A stretch of DNA of 64,000 nt, taken from assembly GCA_949295115.1 (NCBI GenBank), contig CASFJU010000013.1, positions 1-64,000 on the forward strand. Direction: 5' to 3'. Every line of letters starts with the position of its first letter. The stretch's first letter is position 1. A program made the translations under genes and the position numbers. The notes beneath the pieces were generated by a model. That model searched no databases. It was not told the origin of the DNA and saw only the letters and a list, made by a program, of their open reading frames with translations. The stretch comes from an uncultured Phascolarctobacterium sp. GTDB taxonomy: Bacteria > Bacillota > Negativicutes > Acidaminococcales > Acidaminococcaceae. Of this stretch, positions 45,536 through 54,492 are shown one piece after another.

Positions 45536-46420
45536 GTGAAAGGAATAATTTTAGCAGGTGGCAGTGGTACAAGGCTCTATCCATTAACAATGGTAACAAG
45601 TAAACAATTATTACCGATTTATGATAAACCAATGATATATTATCCGTTGTCGGTATTAATGCTTGCAGGAATTCGTGAAATTTTAATAATTTCTACACCT
45701 CATGATCTGCCAAATTTTGAAAGATTATTAGGTGATGGAAGCAATTATGGCATTAAATTAAGTTATAAGGTCCAGCCTTCTCCGGATGGATTGGCACAGG
45801 CGTTTATTTTAGGAGAAGAATTTATCAATGGCGATAAATGTGCCATGATTTTAGGCGACAATATTTTTTATGGTGCAGGGCTTACCAAACATTTAAGAAA
45901 AGCTGCGCTTAATGAAAAAGGTGCTACTGTTTTTGGATATTATGTCGATGATCCGGAGCGCTTTGGAGTAGTTGAATTTGATAATACCGGTAAAGCAGTA
46001 TCCATAGAAGAAAAACCAATTAAACCAAAAAGTAATTATGCAGTAACCGGTCTGTATTTTTATGATAGTAAAGTATGTGAATACGCAAAAAGTCTTAAAC
46101 CTTCTGCACGTGGGGAACTTGAAATTACGGATTTAAATAAAATTTATTTAGAAAATAACGAACTTTCTGTTGTTACTTTAGGCCGTGGATATGCATGGCT
46201 TGATACTGGTACGGTTAATAGTTTAAATGAAGCTTCTGAATTTGTTAAAGCTGTACAAAACAGAGCTGGTATACCGGTTTCTGTTTTAGAAGAAATTGCA
46301 TTTAATAATGGCTGGATTGATAGGGAGCACTTGTTAAATAGTGCAAAACTTTATGGTAAAGCACCATATGGACAGTATTTACAAAAAGTAGCAGATGGAA
46401 AAATTATAAAAGAAAGTTAA
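45536..46420 (+). CDS. rfbA: Glucose-1-phosphate thymidylyltransferase RmlA
   Basis: Makes dTDP-glucose, the first step to dTDP-L-rhamnose. The 294-residue protein opens with [17 protein letters not shown], followed by [18 protein letters not shown] and the LGDNIFYG loop with metal-binding Asp. [20 protein letters not shown] and [11 protein letters not shown] are also typical. The start is a GTG with AGAGGAGGG upstream; an in-frame ATG nine codons earlier is not used because the ribosome-binding site lies between the two. RmlC and RmlD follow directly. Confidence 0.97.
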   Translation: MKGIILAGGSGTRLYPLTMVTSKQLLPIYDKPMIYYPLSVLMLAGIREILIISTPHDLPNFERLLGDGSNYGIKLSYKVQPSPDGLAQAFILGEEFINGDKCAMILGDNIFYGAGLTKHLRKAALNEKGATVFGYYVDDPERFGVVEFDNTGKAVSIEEKPIKPKSNYAVTGLYFYDSKVCEYAKSLKPSARGELEITDLNKIYLENNELSVVTLGRGYAWLDTGTVNSLNEASEFVKAVQNRAGIPVSVLEEIAFNNGWIDREHLLNSAKLYGKAPYGQYLQKVADGKIIKES

Positions 46421-46432
46421 TGGTGAAATAAT

Positions 46433-46978
46433 ATGAAATTTACAAAAACAAAACTTGAAGGTGTAGTAATAATAGAACCTGATGTATTTGGAGATAATCG
46501 TGGCTTTTTTATGGAAAGCTGGAACAAAAAGAAAATGCTGGAAGCTGGTTTAGACTATGATTTTGTACAGGATAACCATTCTAAAAGCACGGTAAAAGGT
46601 ACTTTGCGAGGAATTCATTTTCAAAAAGGTGATAAAGCTCAAGCCAAACTGGTACGCTGCGTAAAAGGCTCAGTACTTGATGTTGCTGTTGATTTGCGTA
46701 GAAATAGTCCGACATTTAAACAGTGGGTTGGCGTAGAATTAAGTGAAGAAAATAAAAAACAACTTTTAATACCGCGCGGTTTTGGGCATGGATTTGTTAC
46801 TTTAACAGATGATGTTGAATTTTTATATAAAGCTGATAATTACTATGCACCTGAAGCTGATGCAGGCGTGCGTTGGAATGACCCTGAAATCGGCGTTGAA
46901 TGGGGAATAGAGAATCCCGTTTTATCAGAAAAAGATAAAAAGAATCCGTTTTTGAAAGATTGTAAAGAATTGTTTTAA
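46433..46978 (+). CDS. rfbC: dTDP-4-dehydrorhamnose 3,5-epimerase RmlC
   Basis: Epimerises C3 and C5 of dTDP-4-keto-6-deoxyglucose. The 181-residue cupin has DVFGDNRGFFMESWNKKKM, then QDNHSKSTVKGTLRGIHFQK with the catalytic His, and LIPRGFGHGFVTLTDDVEFLYK. GVRWNDPEIGVEWG near the end binds the nucleotide. Together with RmlA, RmlD and RmlB (the last at the far end of the locus) a full dTDP-rhamnose route is encoded. Confidence 0.97.
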   Translation: MKFTKTKLEGVVIIEPDVFGDNRGFFMESWNKKKMLEAGLDYDFVQDNHSKSTVKGTLRGIHFQKGDKAQAKLVRCVKGSVLDVAVDLRRNSPTFKQWVGVELSEENKKQLLIPRGFGHGFVTLTDDVEFLYKADNYYAPEADAGVRWNDPEIGVEWGIENPVLSEKDKKNPFLKDCKELF

Positions 46979-47022
46979 TTATAAAATATCTTTGCTCAAT
47001 AAAATATATTAGGTGAATTATA

Positions 47023-47892
47023 GTGAAAGTTTTAGTTACAGGCAGCAATGGGCAGCTTGGTTATGCTGTTGTAAAAGAATTGCAAAAACAAAATATTGAA
47101 CATTACGGGGCAACACGTAAAGATTTTGATTTAATTGATTTTAAAGCAACAGAAAAATTTATTGTTGATTATATGCCTGATGTTGTAATACATTGTGCTG
47201 CTTATACTGCGGTAGATAGAGCTGAAGATGAGCAGGGATTGTGTTATTTAGTTAATACATCTGCGACTGAAAACATTGCAGACATTTGTAAAAAAATAAA
47301 TGCCAAGTTATTATATGTCAGCACTGATTATGTTTTTGGTGATGGAGATAATAAACCATGGTTAGCAGATTCAAAATTATGTAATCCAGTAAACATTTAT
47401 GGTAAAACTAAACTTGAAGCTGAAAAAACGGTTGAAAATATTTTAAATAAATATTTTATTATCAGAACGTCATGGTTATTTGGGGAAAACGGCAATAATT
47501 TTGTAAATACAATGTTGAAATTAGGTAAAAATAGTAAGTGCCTGCGAATAGTCAATGATCAAATTGGAAGACCTACATATGCTTATGATTTGGCAAAATT
47601 ATTAATAGATATGATAAAAACAGAAAAATACGGCTACTATAATGCTACTAATGAAGGAAGTTATGTATCATGGTATGAGTTTGCTTGTGAAATTTTTAAA
47701 CAAGCAAATTATAATGTATATGTTATGCAAGTAACATCAGAAGAATATCGGTTAATGGCATTAAGACCACATAACAGCAAATTAGATACATCTAAATTAG
47801 AAAAAGCAGGATTTAAAAAATTGCCAGATTGGCAAGATGCTTTAAAAAGATATTTGGAGATTTATAAATGGAACAATCAAAAGGACTCATAA
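47023..47892 (+). CDS. rfbD: dTDP-4-dehydrorhamnose reductase RmlD
   Basis: Reduces the 4-keto sugar with NADPH to give dTDP-L-rhamnose. The 289-residue SDR protein has VLVTGSNGQLGYAVVKELQ, CAAYTAVDRAEDE, and STDYVFGDGDNKPW. The catalytic YGKTKLEAEK and RTSWLFGENGNNFV follow. The start is a GTG preceded by AGGTG. The end overlaps the permease gene by 25 bases. Confidence 0.95.
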   Translation: MKVLVTGSNGQLGYAVVKELQKQNIEHYGATRKDFDLIDFKATEKFIVDYMPDVVIHCAAYTAVDRAEDEQGLCYLVNTSATENIADICKKINAKLLYVSTDYVFGDGDNKPWLADSKLCNPVNIYGKTKLEAEKTVENILNKYFIIRTSWLFGENGNNFVNTMLKLGKNSKCLRIVNDQIGRPTYAYDLAKLLIDMIKTEKYGYYNATNEGSYVSWYEFACEIFKQANYNVYVMQVTSEEYRLMALRPHNSKLDTSKLEKAGFKKLPDWQDALKRYLEIYKWNNQKDS

Positions 47893-48641
47893 AATATCAA
47901 TGGTTGTTGCGTGAGCTTGTAGCAAGAGATTTAAAAATAAAATATCGCAGATCGGTATTAGGATATTTATGGAGCATATTAAATCCGCTCTTAATGATGA
48001 TTGTACTGACAGCTGTATTTTCTAATATGTTCAGATTTGACATAGAAAATTATCCTGTTTATTTGCTTTCCGGTCAAATATTGTTTACTTTTTTTGCAGA
48101 AGCGACAAATATGGCAATGAGTTCTATTTTGGCAGGTGCTTCATTGATAAAAAAGGTCTATTTACCCAAATATATATTTCCAGTTTCGAGAGTAATTTCG
48201 TCTTTTACAACAATGGTTTTTTCATTAATAGCGTTAGTAATAGTAATGTTGTTCACAAAAGCTGATTTTTATATAACTTTAATAATATTGCCATTGGCAT
48301 TATTTTATCTTTTAATTTTTTCAGTAGGAGTAAGCCTGATTTTATCAACTTTGATAGTATTTTTTAGAGATACACAATATTTGTATGGTGTGCTTTTAAC
48401 GGCATTAAATTATTTAACTCCTATTTTTTATCCAGTTTCTATTTTACCTGATTGGTTAAAAGAAGTTATGGTATTTAATCCTATGTATAATTTTATAGAA
48501 ATATTCAGAAAGATAATGATTTATGGACAATGGCCTGGTTTCATAGAACATATTATTTGTTTAGCTTTTGCTGTGGGAACTTTATTAATAGGCATATACG
48601 TTTTTAAAAAGAACCAGAATAATTTTATTTTATATATTTAG
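47868..48641 (+). CDS. Polysaccharide ABC transporter permease (Wzm/TagG type)
   Basis: The membrane half of an exporter that carries the finished lipid-linked polysaccharide across the inner membrane. The 257-residue protein has an N-terminal YQWLLRELVARDLKIKYRRS, then SVLGYLWSILNPLLMMIVL, and six hydrophobic helices. The late IFYPVSILPDWLKEVMVFNPM is typical of ABC-2 polysaccharide permeases. It overlaps rmlD and is followed by its ATPase after nine bases. ABC export means the chain is built fully in the cytoplasm, rather than by a Wzx/Wzy route. Confidence 0.92.
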   Translation: MEQSKGLIKYQWLLRELVARDLKIKYRRSVLGYLWSILNPLLMMIVLTAVFSNMFRFDIENYPVYLLSGQILFTFFAEATNMAMSSILAGASLIKKVYLPKYIFPVSRVISSFTTMVFSLIALVIVMLFTKADFYITLIILPLALFYLLIFSVGVSLILSTLIVFFRDTQYLYGVLLTALNYLTPIFYPVSILPDWLKEVMVFNPMYNFIEIFRKIMIYGQWPGFIEHIICLAFAVGTLLIGIYVFKKNQNNFILYI

Positions 48642-48650
48642 AGGTATTAA

Positions 48651-49379
48651 ATGAAAAATTCTGTTGAAGTAAACAATGTTTCAATGCGGTTTAATTTAGC
48701 CAGGGAACATGTTGATAATTTAAAAGAATGGTTTGTGCGAAAAATAAAATGTAATGATGTAAAAATTGATGAATTCTGGGCATTAAAAAATATAACTTTT
48801 AATGTGCCTAAAGGAGATTCCTTTGCAATAGTTGGTTCTAACGGCAGTGGCAAAAGCACTTTGCTGAAAATAATAAGTGGTATTTTAACGCCAACGAAAG
48901 GCAGTGTCAATATTAACGGCAGTATAGCACCCTTAATAGAGTTAGGTGCAGGTTTTGATCCAGAGCTTACAGGCAGGGAAAATGTATTTTTAAATGGTGC
49001 TGTTCTCGGGCACAGTAAAAAATTTATGCTTGAAAAATATGATGAAATTATTGATTTTAGTGAATTGAAAGAATTTGAGGATGTACCAGTAAAAAATTAT
49101 TCAAGTGGTATGCTTGCAAGGCTTGGATTTTCAATAGCGACTATAGTTAAACCTGATATTTTAATTGTAGATGAAATATTAGCTGTTGGTGATTATAAAT
49201 TTCAGGATAAATGCCATAAAAAAATGGAAACCATGATGAGTGGTGGAACCACAGTTATTTTAGTTTCACATTCAGATAATGATATAAAAAAGATTTGCAG
49301 GCATGGAGTATGGATTGATAAAGGAGTTATGCAATATATTGGCAATAGTAATGCAGTTTTGGAAATGTACCATAAATAA
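48651..49379 (+). CDS. Polysaccharide ABC transporter ATP-binding protein (Wzt/TagH type)
   Basis: Drives export together with the preceding permease. The 242-residue ATPase has Walker A VGSNGSGKSTLLKIISG, the family loop PLIELGAGFDPELTGRENVF, the signature VKNYSSGMLARLGFS, Walker B PDILIVDEILAVGD and the H-loop ILVSHSDNDI. It lacks the extra C-terminal carbohydrate-binding domain of long Wzt proteins, so export does not seem to need a modified chain end. GAGG precedes the ATG. Confidence 0.95.
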   Translation: MKNSVEVNNVSMRFNLAREHVDNLKEWFVRKIKCNDVKIDEFWALKNITFNVPKGDSFAIVGSNGSGKSTLLKIISGILTPTKGSVNINGSIAPLIELGAGFDPELTGRENVFLNGAVLGHSKKFMLEKYDEIIDFSELKEFEDVPVKNYSSGMLARLGFSIATIVKPDILIVDEILAVGDYKFQDKCHKKMETMMSGGTTVILVSHSDNDIKKICRHGVWIDKGVMQYIGNSNAVLEMYHK

Positions 49380-49399
49380 ATTTTAAGAGGTGTATTTTT

Positions 49400-50230
49400 G
49401 TGAAAAAAGTTTTAGTTACAGGTGCAAATGGTTATATTGGCGCCCATGTTGTAAAAAAATTGTGCGACAAAGGATTTTGTGTAATTGCTGCTGATTTTAA
49501 GTTTGATGCTATTGATAAAAGAGCTATAAGCTGTAAAGTACCGTTGTTTAGTGGCGATAAAGATATTTATGAGCAATTGGGAAAACCTGATATTTGCATA
49601 CATTTAGCATGGCGTGATGGCTTTGTGCATAATTCAGATAAACATATGGGTGATTTATCTGACCACATAACATTTTTGCAAAATTTGATTAATGGCGGAT
49701 TACCAATGCTTTCTGTTATGGGTACAATGCACGAAATAGGTTATTGGGAAGGAGCTGTTGATGAAAATACTCCTTGTAATCCTATGTCACAATATGGTAT
49801 TGCGAAAAATGCTTTAAGACAGAGCTTAATGTTGTTTGTAAAAGATAAAAACTGTATTCTGCATTGGTTAAGGGCTTATTACATTACCGGTGACGATTTA
49901 AAGGCCAATAATATTTTTTCAAAAATAACAAAAGCAGCAATGGAAGGGAAAAAAGAATTTCCGTTTACTACCGGTAAAAACAAATATGATTTTATTGATA
50001 TTGAAGATTTGGCAGAAATGATAGTTGCAGCAAGTGTACAGGATAAAGTTAATGGCATTATTAATGTTTGCAGCGGCCGACCTGTATCATTAGCGGATAA
50101 AGTAGAAAGTTTTATTAAACAACATGGTTATGATATAAAGCTTAATTATGGTGTTTATCCGGAACGAAGCTATGATAGTCCTGCTATTTGGGGCAATGCT
50201 GAAAAAATTAATGAAATTTTAATGAAGTAG
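49400..50230 (+). CDS. NAD-dependent epimerase/dehydratase (extended SDR)
   Basis: A 276-residue nucleotide-sugar enzyme of unknown product. It begins KVLVTGANGYIGAHVVKKL (nucleotide-binding) and has HLAWRDGFVHNS near residue 70. The active site appears as MGTMHEIGYWEG and the YGIAKNAL segment, with Tyr and Lys four apart. The C-terminus has NVCSGRPVSLADKVESFI. It could make a modified deoxysugar, for example a reduced 4-keto sugar derived from the dTDP pathway, but the substrate cannot be told. The start is GTG with AAGAGGTG upstream. Confidence 0.82.
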   Translation: MKKVLVTGANGYIGAHVVKKLCDKGFCVIAADFKFDAIDKRAISCKVPLFSGDKDIYEQLGKPDICIHLAWRDGFVHNSDKHMGDLSDHITFLQNLINGGLPMLSVMGTMHEIGYWEGAVDENTPCNPMSQYGIAKNALRQSLMLFVKDKNCILHWLRAYYITGDDLKANNIFSKITKAAMEGKKEFPFTTGKNKYDFIDIEDLAEMIVAASVQDKVNGIINVCSGRPVSLADKVESFIKQHGYDIKLNYGVYPERSYDSPAIWGNAEKINEILMK

Positions 50231-50259
50231 AATATATCAAACGAAAGGATAGAAAATAT

Positions 50260-51426
50260 ATGGAGAGAATTATTGTCGTTGGAGCAGGTTTTTCTGGAGC
50301 GGTAATTGCAAGAGCAATTGCTGAAGAACTAAATAGAGAAGTATTGGTTATAGAAAAACGGCCACATATTGGTGGTAATATGTATGATGAAACTGATGAA
50401 CATGGAATTTGCATACATAAATATGGTCCGCATGTTATTGTAACGGATAAATGGGAGATTATTAAATATTTAAGCAGATTTTCAAAAATGTATAAACATA
50501 CAGTAAAAGAATTAAGTTTTATAGATGGACAGTTTGTTAGATTGCCTTTCAATTTTGAATCGGTACAGCAATTAATTGGTTGCGAAAAAGCAGAAATTCT
50601 TATTAATAAATTGCGTAGAGAATTTAAAGGATATGACCGTGTTCCGGTGTTAAAATTAGCTAATAGTAACGACAAAGATATATCTGAATATGGTCATTTG
50701 TTATTTGAAAAAGCGTATCGTACTTATTGTGCTAAACAATGGGATGTTCCGGTAGAAACACTTGATACCACTATTATGGATAGAGTACCTATGGCAATGA
50801 GTTATGATGAAAGATATATGAATAAAGATTTTCAGTATTTGCCGGAAAATGGATATGAGAGTTTATTTAAAAACATGTTAGAACATAAAAATATTAAAGT
50901 AATTTTAAATACAGATGCTAATAAAAAATTAAAGTTAGATTATGATAATAAAAAAATTACTTTTAATGATGAAACTATTGATATTTTAGTATATACAGGA
51001 GCGGTAGATGAACTGTTTAACCTAAAATATGGGGAATTACCATATAGATCTTTAGACATAGAATATGAATGGTTTGATAAAGAGCGTATTTATCCGGAAG
51101 AAATTATTTCATTTCCTCAAGCTAAAGGATATACCCGTAAAACAGAATATAAATTTATGATGCAAGATAAAAGTAATTGCAAAGGAACTACAATAGCAAC
51201 AGAGTTTCCTAAGGCATATATAAAGGGTAAAAGTATATCACCTTTTTATCCTGTTATAACAGAAGAAACAAAACAGATACATCAAAAATATGTAGAAGAA
51301 ACAGGCTATTTTGGAAATATATTTTTAAGTGGACGTTTGGCTGATTTTAGATATTATAATATGGATGATTGTATTTTACATGCTTTTGATGTTTTTAAAG
51401 CTATAAAAAAGAAATTAGAGGAATAA
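50260..51426 (+). CDS. glf: UDP-galactopyranose mutase
   Basis: Turns UDP-galactopyranose into UDP-galactofuranose. The 388-residue flavoprotein has VVGAGFSGAVIARAIAEEL, EKRPHIGGNMYDETDEHG and YGPHVIVTDKWEIIKYLSRF. Also seen are KAYRTYCAKQWDVPVETLD, DRVPMAMSYDERYMNKDFQY and a late LSGRLADFRYYNMDD. All fit bacterial Glf. The surface polysaccharide therefore probably contains galactofuranose. It is coupled to the next gene by TAATG. Confidence 0.96.
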   Translation: MERIIVVGAGFSGAVIARAIAEELNREVLVIEKRPHIGGNMYDETDEHGICIHKYGPHVIVTDKWEIIKYLSRFSKMYKHTVKELSFIDGQFVRLPFNFESVQQLIGCEKAEILINKLRREFKGYDRVPVLKLANSNDKDISEYGHLLFEKAYRTYCAKQWDVPVETLDTTIMDRVPMAMSYDERYMNKDFQYLPENGYESLFKNMLEHKNIKVILNTDANKKLKLDYDNKKITFNDETIDILVYTGAVDELFNLKYGELPYRSLDIEYEWFDKERIYPEEIISFPQAKGYTRKTEYKFMMQDKSNCKGTTIATEFPKAYIKGKSISPFYPVITEETKQIHQKYVEETGYFGNIFLSGRLADFRYYNMDDCILHAFDVFKAIKKKLEE

Positions 51427-53333
51427 TGATGGAAGAAAAAATGATAAATGAGAATAATAAAATTAAAAGAATAGCAATGTATGTTATTTATGATCAGGAC
51501 GGAATTCTTGATGGTTATAGAAAATATTATTTGCAAGAGTTAAGAAAAGTTACAGATACAATAGTAGCTGTAGTAAGTGGTACACTTACACCTGAAAGCA
51601 GAATAGAATTAGAAGCTTTGGCTGATGATATATTGGTACGCGAGAATAAAGGTTTACTTGCAGGAAGTTGGATTGATGGAATACAACATATCGGTTGGGA
51701 TAAACTTTATCAATATGATGAATTATTAATGCTTAATGACAGCTTTTTTGGGCCATTTTATCCGTTAGATGAGATGTTTGAGGCTATGGAAAAGTCGGAT
51801 GCTGATTTTTATGGCGCATTCAAAAATTATGAGGAAAAAATTATAACACATATTAATAATCATCCGATGAAACATGGGTGGTTAAGAGGCTCAATATGCT
51901 ATTTTTATGTAATAAAGAAACATTTATTACATTCCAACGATTTTAGAAAATATTGGACACAAAAACCAATTATAAAAAATGATACGGACACTTATTTCTT
52001 TGCAGAGTTTGATTTTTATGATTACGTTATAGATCATGGATATAAAGTGGATGCTTATCAGAGTGATAAATTAAAAGGGTATATGTTTGATAATTTAACT
52101 CATAATATGCATTCTTTAGTAGAAGAAGATAAAATCCCTTTTGCTAGAATTAGACCTTTTGGTACTAACATGAAAGATCAGAGTATATTGCTAAATTATG
52201 GTAAAGATCCTAGACAAACGTTTGAATATATATCTAAATATACAAATTATGATGAAAATTTAATTTGGGATTATATTTTAAGAACTAAAAATTTGACTGA
52301 TATATATAATCAATTGCAATTGGAATATGTTATTCCAAAATTTAGTTTAGAAAAAGATTATACTTATAATAAGCCAATAGCAGTTATTTTGCACATTTAT
52401 TATGAAGATCTAGTAGAACAGATAGTTCGTTATTGTATTAACTTCCCAAATAATACATTTTTTTATATCACCACTACAAAGGAGAATGTTAAAAATAAAA
52501 TAGAGGAAGAGTTTAAGAAGTACAATTTAAAATTTCAGTGTACAGTAAGGCCAAATGTGGGAGTTGCAATTTCTACTCTTTGGATAACTTATGCTGATAT
52601 TGTTATGAGTGATAAATATGAATATATTTGTTATTTTCATGATAAGAAATCTCCTTATACTACATCTGCAATAAGTGGAGAGCAATTTGGGAAAAGATGT
52701 TATGATAATTTATTTGGTACTGAACAGATTGTAAAAAATATAATAAATTTATTTGAGGATAATAAAAGGTTAGGATTACTGGGAGCACCTGTACCTTATC
52801 ATGGAATGTATTTTGAGGTGGCTGCACATACTTGGAATATTAATTTTGAAAATACTGTTAGTTTAGCAAAAAGATTAAATTTAAAAGTTAATATAAATAA
52901 AGATATTGTTCCAGTTGCTCCTTATGGAGATATGTTTTGGTTTAGAGCTAAAGCATTAAAAAAGGCAATTGGATATAGATTCAAATATGACGATTTTAAT
53001 TTTAAATATGAGCCAGATGGTACTATTTTGCATGCAATTGAAAGGATCTATGGATTTGCAGTACAAGATTCTGGCTATTATTATGCTAATATTATTAATA
53101 GTGATGATGCGAGAAGTGATTTAATTAATTATCAATATATGATAGATACGTTGTGTAATATCTTTAATCGCAACGGGCACTTGGTGTATAATTTTGATAT
53201 TGCAAAGCAAGTAGCTGAACAATACAGAGGACAGCCACTGACATTAAAGTTATATTTGAAAACAAAGATTAAAAATAAAGTTCCAAAATCAATGTGGGAA
53301 TTTGCAAGAAAGATATATCATATTTTTAAATGA
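51426..53333 (+). CDS. RgpF-like rhamnan synthesis protein
   Basis: A 635-residue protein of the rhamnan synthesis F family, glycosyltransferases that extend rhamnose-containing chains. The N-terminal half has IAMYVIYDQDGILDGYRKYY, then LLMLNDSFFGPFYPLDEMFE and LRGSICYFYVIKKHLL. The second half (from about residue 320) is a further transferase-like unit with PIAVILHIYYEDLVEQIV, CYFHDKKSPYTTSAISGE and APYGDMFWFRAKALK. No membrane segments are evident. The start could be either of two adjacent ATGs. It overlaps glf, and the next gene begins 28 bases on. Confidence 0.85.
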   Translation: MMEEKMINENNKIKRIAMYVIYDQDGILDGYRKYYLQELRKVTDTIVAVVSGTLTPESRIELEALADDILVRENKGLLAGSWIDGIQHIGWDKLYQYDELLMLNDSFFGPFYPLDEMFEAMEKSDADFYGAFKNYEEKIITHINNHPMKHGWLRGSICYFYVIKKHLLHSNDFRKYWTQKPIIKNDTDTYFFAEFDFYDYVIDHGYKVDAYQSDKLKGYMFDNLTHNMHSLVEEDKIPFARIRPFGTNMKDQSILLNYGKDPRQTFEYISKYTNYDENLIWDYILRTKNLTDIYNQLQLEYVIPKFSLEKDYTYNKPIAVILHIYYEDLVEQIVRYCINFPNNTFFYITTTKENVKNKIEEEFKKYNLKFQCTVRPNVGVAISTLWITYADIVMSDKYEYICYFHDKKSPYTTSAISGEQFGKRCYDNLFGTEQIVKNIINLFEDNKRLGLLGAPVPYHGMYFEVAAHTWNINFENTVSLAKRLNLKVNINKDIVPVAPYGDMFWFRAKALKKAIGYRFKYDDFNFKYEPDGTILHAIERIYGFAVQDSGYYYANIINSDDARSDLINYQYMIDTLCNIFNRNGHLVYNFDIAKQVAEQYRGQPLTLKLYLKTKIKNKVPKSMWEFARKIYHIFK

Positions 53334-53361
53334 ACCCTATCAATATGGAGATTTTGCAAAA

Positions 53362-54492
53362 ATGCGAGAAGTAAATTATTCTTATATAGATACTACAAGA
53401 ATTATAGCAGCTTTTATGGTTATCCTTTCACATTATGCATGGTTTTTCAATTTTGAAAAATTAAATTTTATTTATAATGCTTTTGCTGGTAATGGATTAA
53501 GTAATTTTGTATTTATGGCAGTATCTGGATTTTTGGCTGCACATTCATTATCTAGAGATAATAATGTATTTTTGTTTTATAAAAGTAGATTGAGTAGGAT
53601 TGTTATACCATATTTTTTTACTTACATTTTATTGAGTGCCGTATTTATTTTATTGGCATGTCTAAATTCAAAATTTTTGAACCATGTTGCTTTAAGTCAT
53701 GTTATTTTTTCAGGAGGCAGTTATAAAAGTTTTATATTAGGGATGTTTCCGATTGACTTAAATTTACTTCATTGGCTTAATTTAAAACCTTATATTTTTA
53801 TAGGGGAGTGGTTTATAGGTGCATTAGTAATTTTATATTTTATATCTCCTGTACTTTATTTTTTGATAAATAAGTTAAAGTGGAAAAGTTTATTTATAAT
53901 CTTATTGCTTGCTGTAGTTCTAAACCAATATAAATTTTTTAATACATATTTATTTATGAATACAGCAGCTTTTTTTTGGGGGTATCATATATTAGATTAT
54001 TTTTTAGGTTTTCTTATATATATATATATGCCTAAAGCTAAAATTAATTCCAAAATTGTAATTGGTGCAATATTATTTGTGACTTTTTTATTTTTATTTC
54101 ATATATTCTATTATGATGAACCTACTTTTAGGGATAAAATAGGGCGTAATTATTTTCAATATATGTTTGTTGGTTGTTCCTTTACATGTATGGTGTTTTT
54201 ATTATCAAAATATTTAAATGAAAAATTCAATTTTTCTAAGTTTAATTCATTTAGTAAGTATTCTTATTGTTTTTTGCTTATGCAGCATGTAATAATATAT
54301 ACAGTTATGGATTTTTTTTCCAGTGAAAAATATTCTAAATTTGGGGCTTTATTTTTCTTTTTGTTAATAGTATTTGTAACAGGGTTTCTTGCTGTAAAAT
54401 TTACAAATTACTATAAACCTTATGAAGATAAAATTGTTGATAAGATTAAAAAGCAATATAGCAAAAATAAATTAAGAGAGGTGCAACCATGA
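53362..54492 (+). CDS. Acyltransferase 3 family membrane protein
   Basis: Likely adds acetyl groups to the polysaccharide. The 376-residue protein has about ten hydrophobic helices. It starts with YSYIDTTRIIAAFMVILSHY, where Arg and His match the acyltransferase_3 pattern, and continues with VFMAVSGFLAAHSLSRDNN and KSRLSRIVIPYFFTYILL. It is strongly AT-rich. The ATG with GGAG about 11 bases upstream is used. A longer frame reaching into rgpF has no such site. It overlaps rmlB by four bases (ATGA). Confidence 0.85.
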   Translation: MREVNYSYIDTTRIIAAFMVILSHYAWFFNFEKLNFIYNAFAGNGLSNFVFMAVSGFLAAHSLSRDNNVFLFYKSRLSRIVIPYFFTYILLSAVFILLACLNSKFLNHVALSHVIFSGGSYKSFILGMFPIDLNLLHWLNLKPYIFIGEWFIGALVILYFISPVLYFLINKLKWKSLFIILLLAVVLNQYKFFNTYLFMNTAAFFWGYHILDYFLGFLIYIYMPKAKINSKIVIGAILFVTFLFLFHIFYYDEPTFRDKIGRNYFQYMFVGCSFTCMVFLLSKYLNEKFNFSKFNSFSKYSYCFLLMQHVIIYTVMDFFSSEKYSKFGALFFFLLIVFVTGFLAVKFTNYYKPYEDKIVDKIKKQYSKNKLREVQP

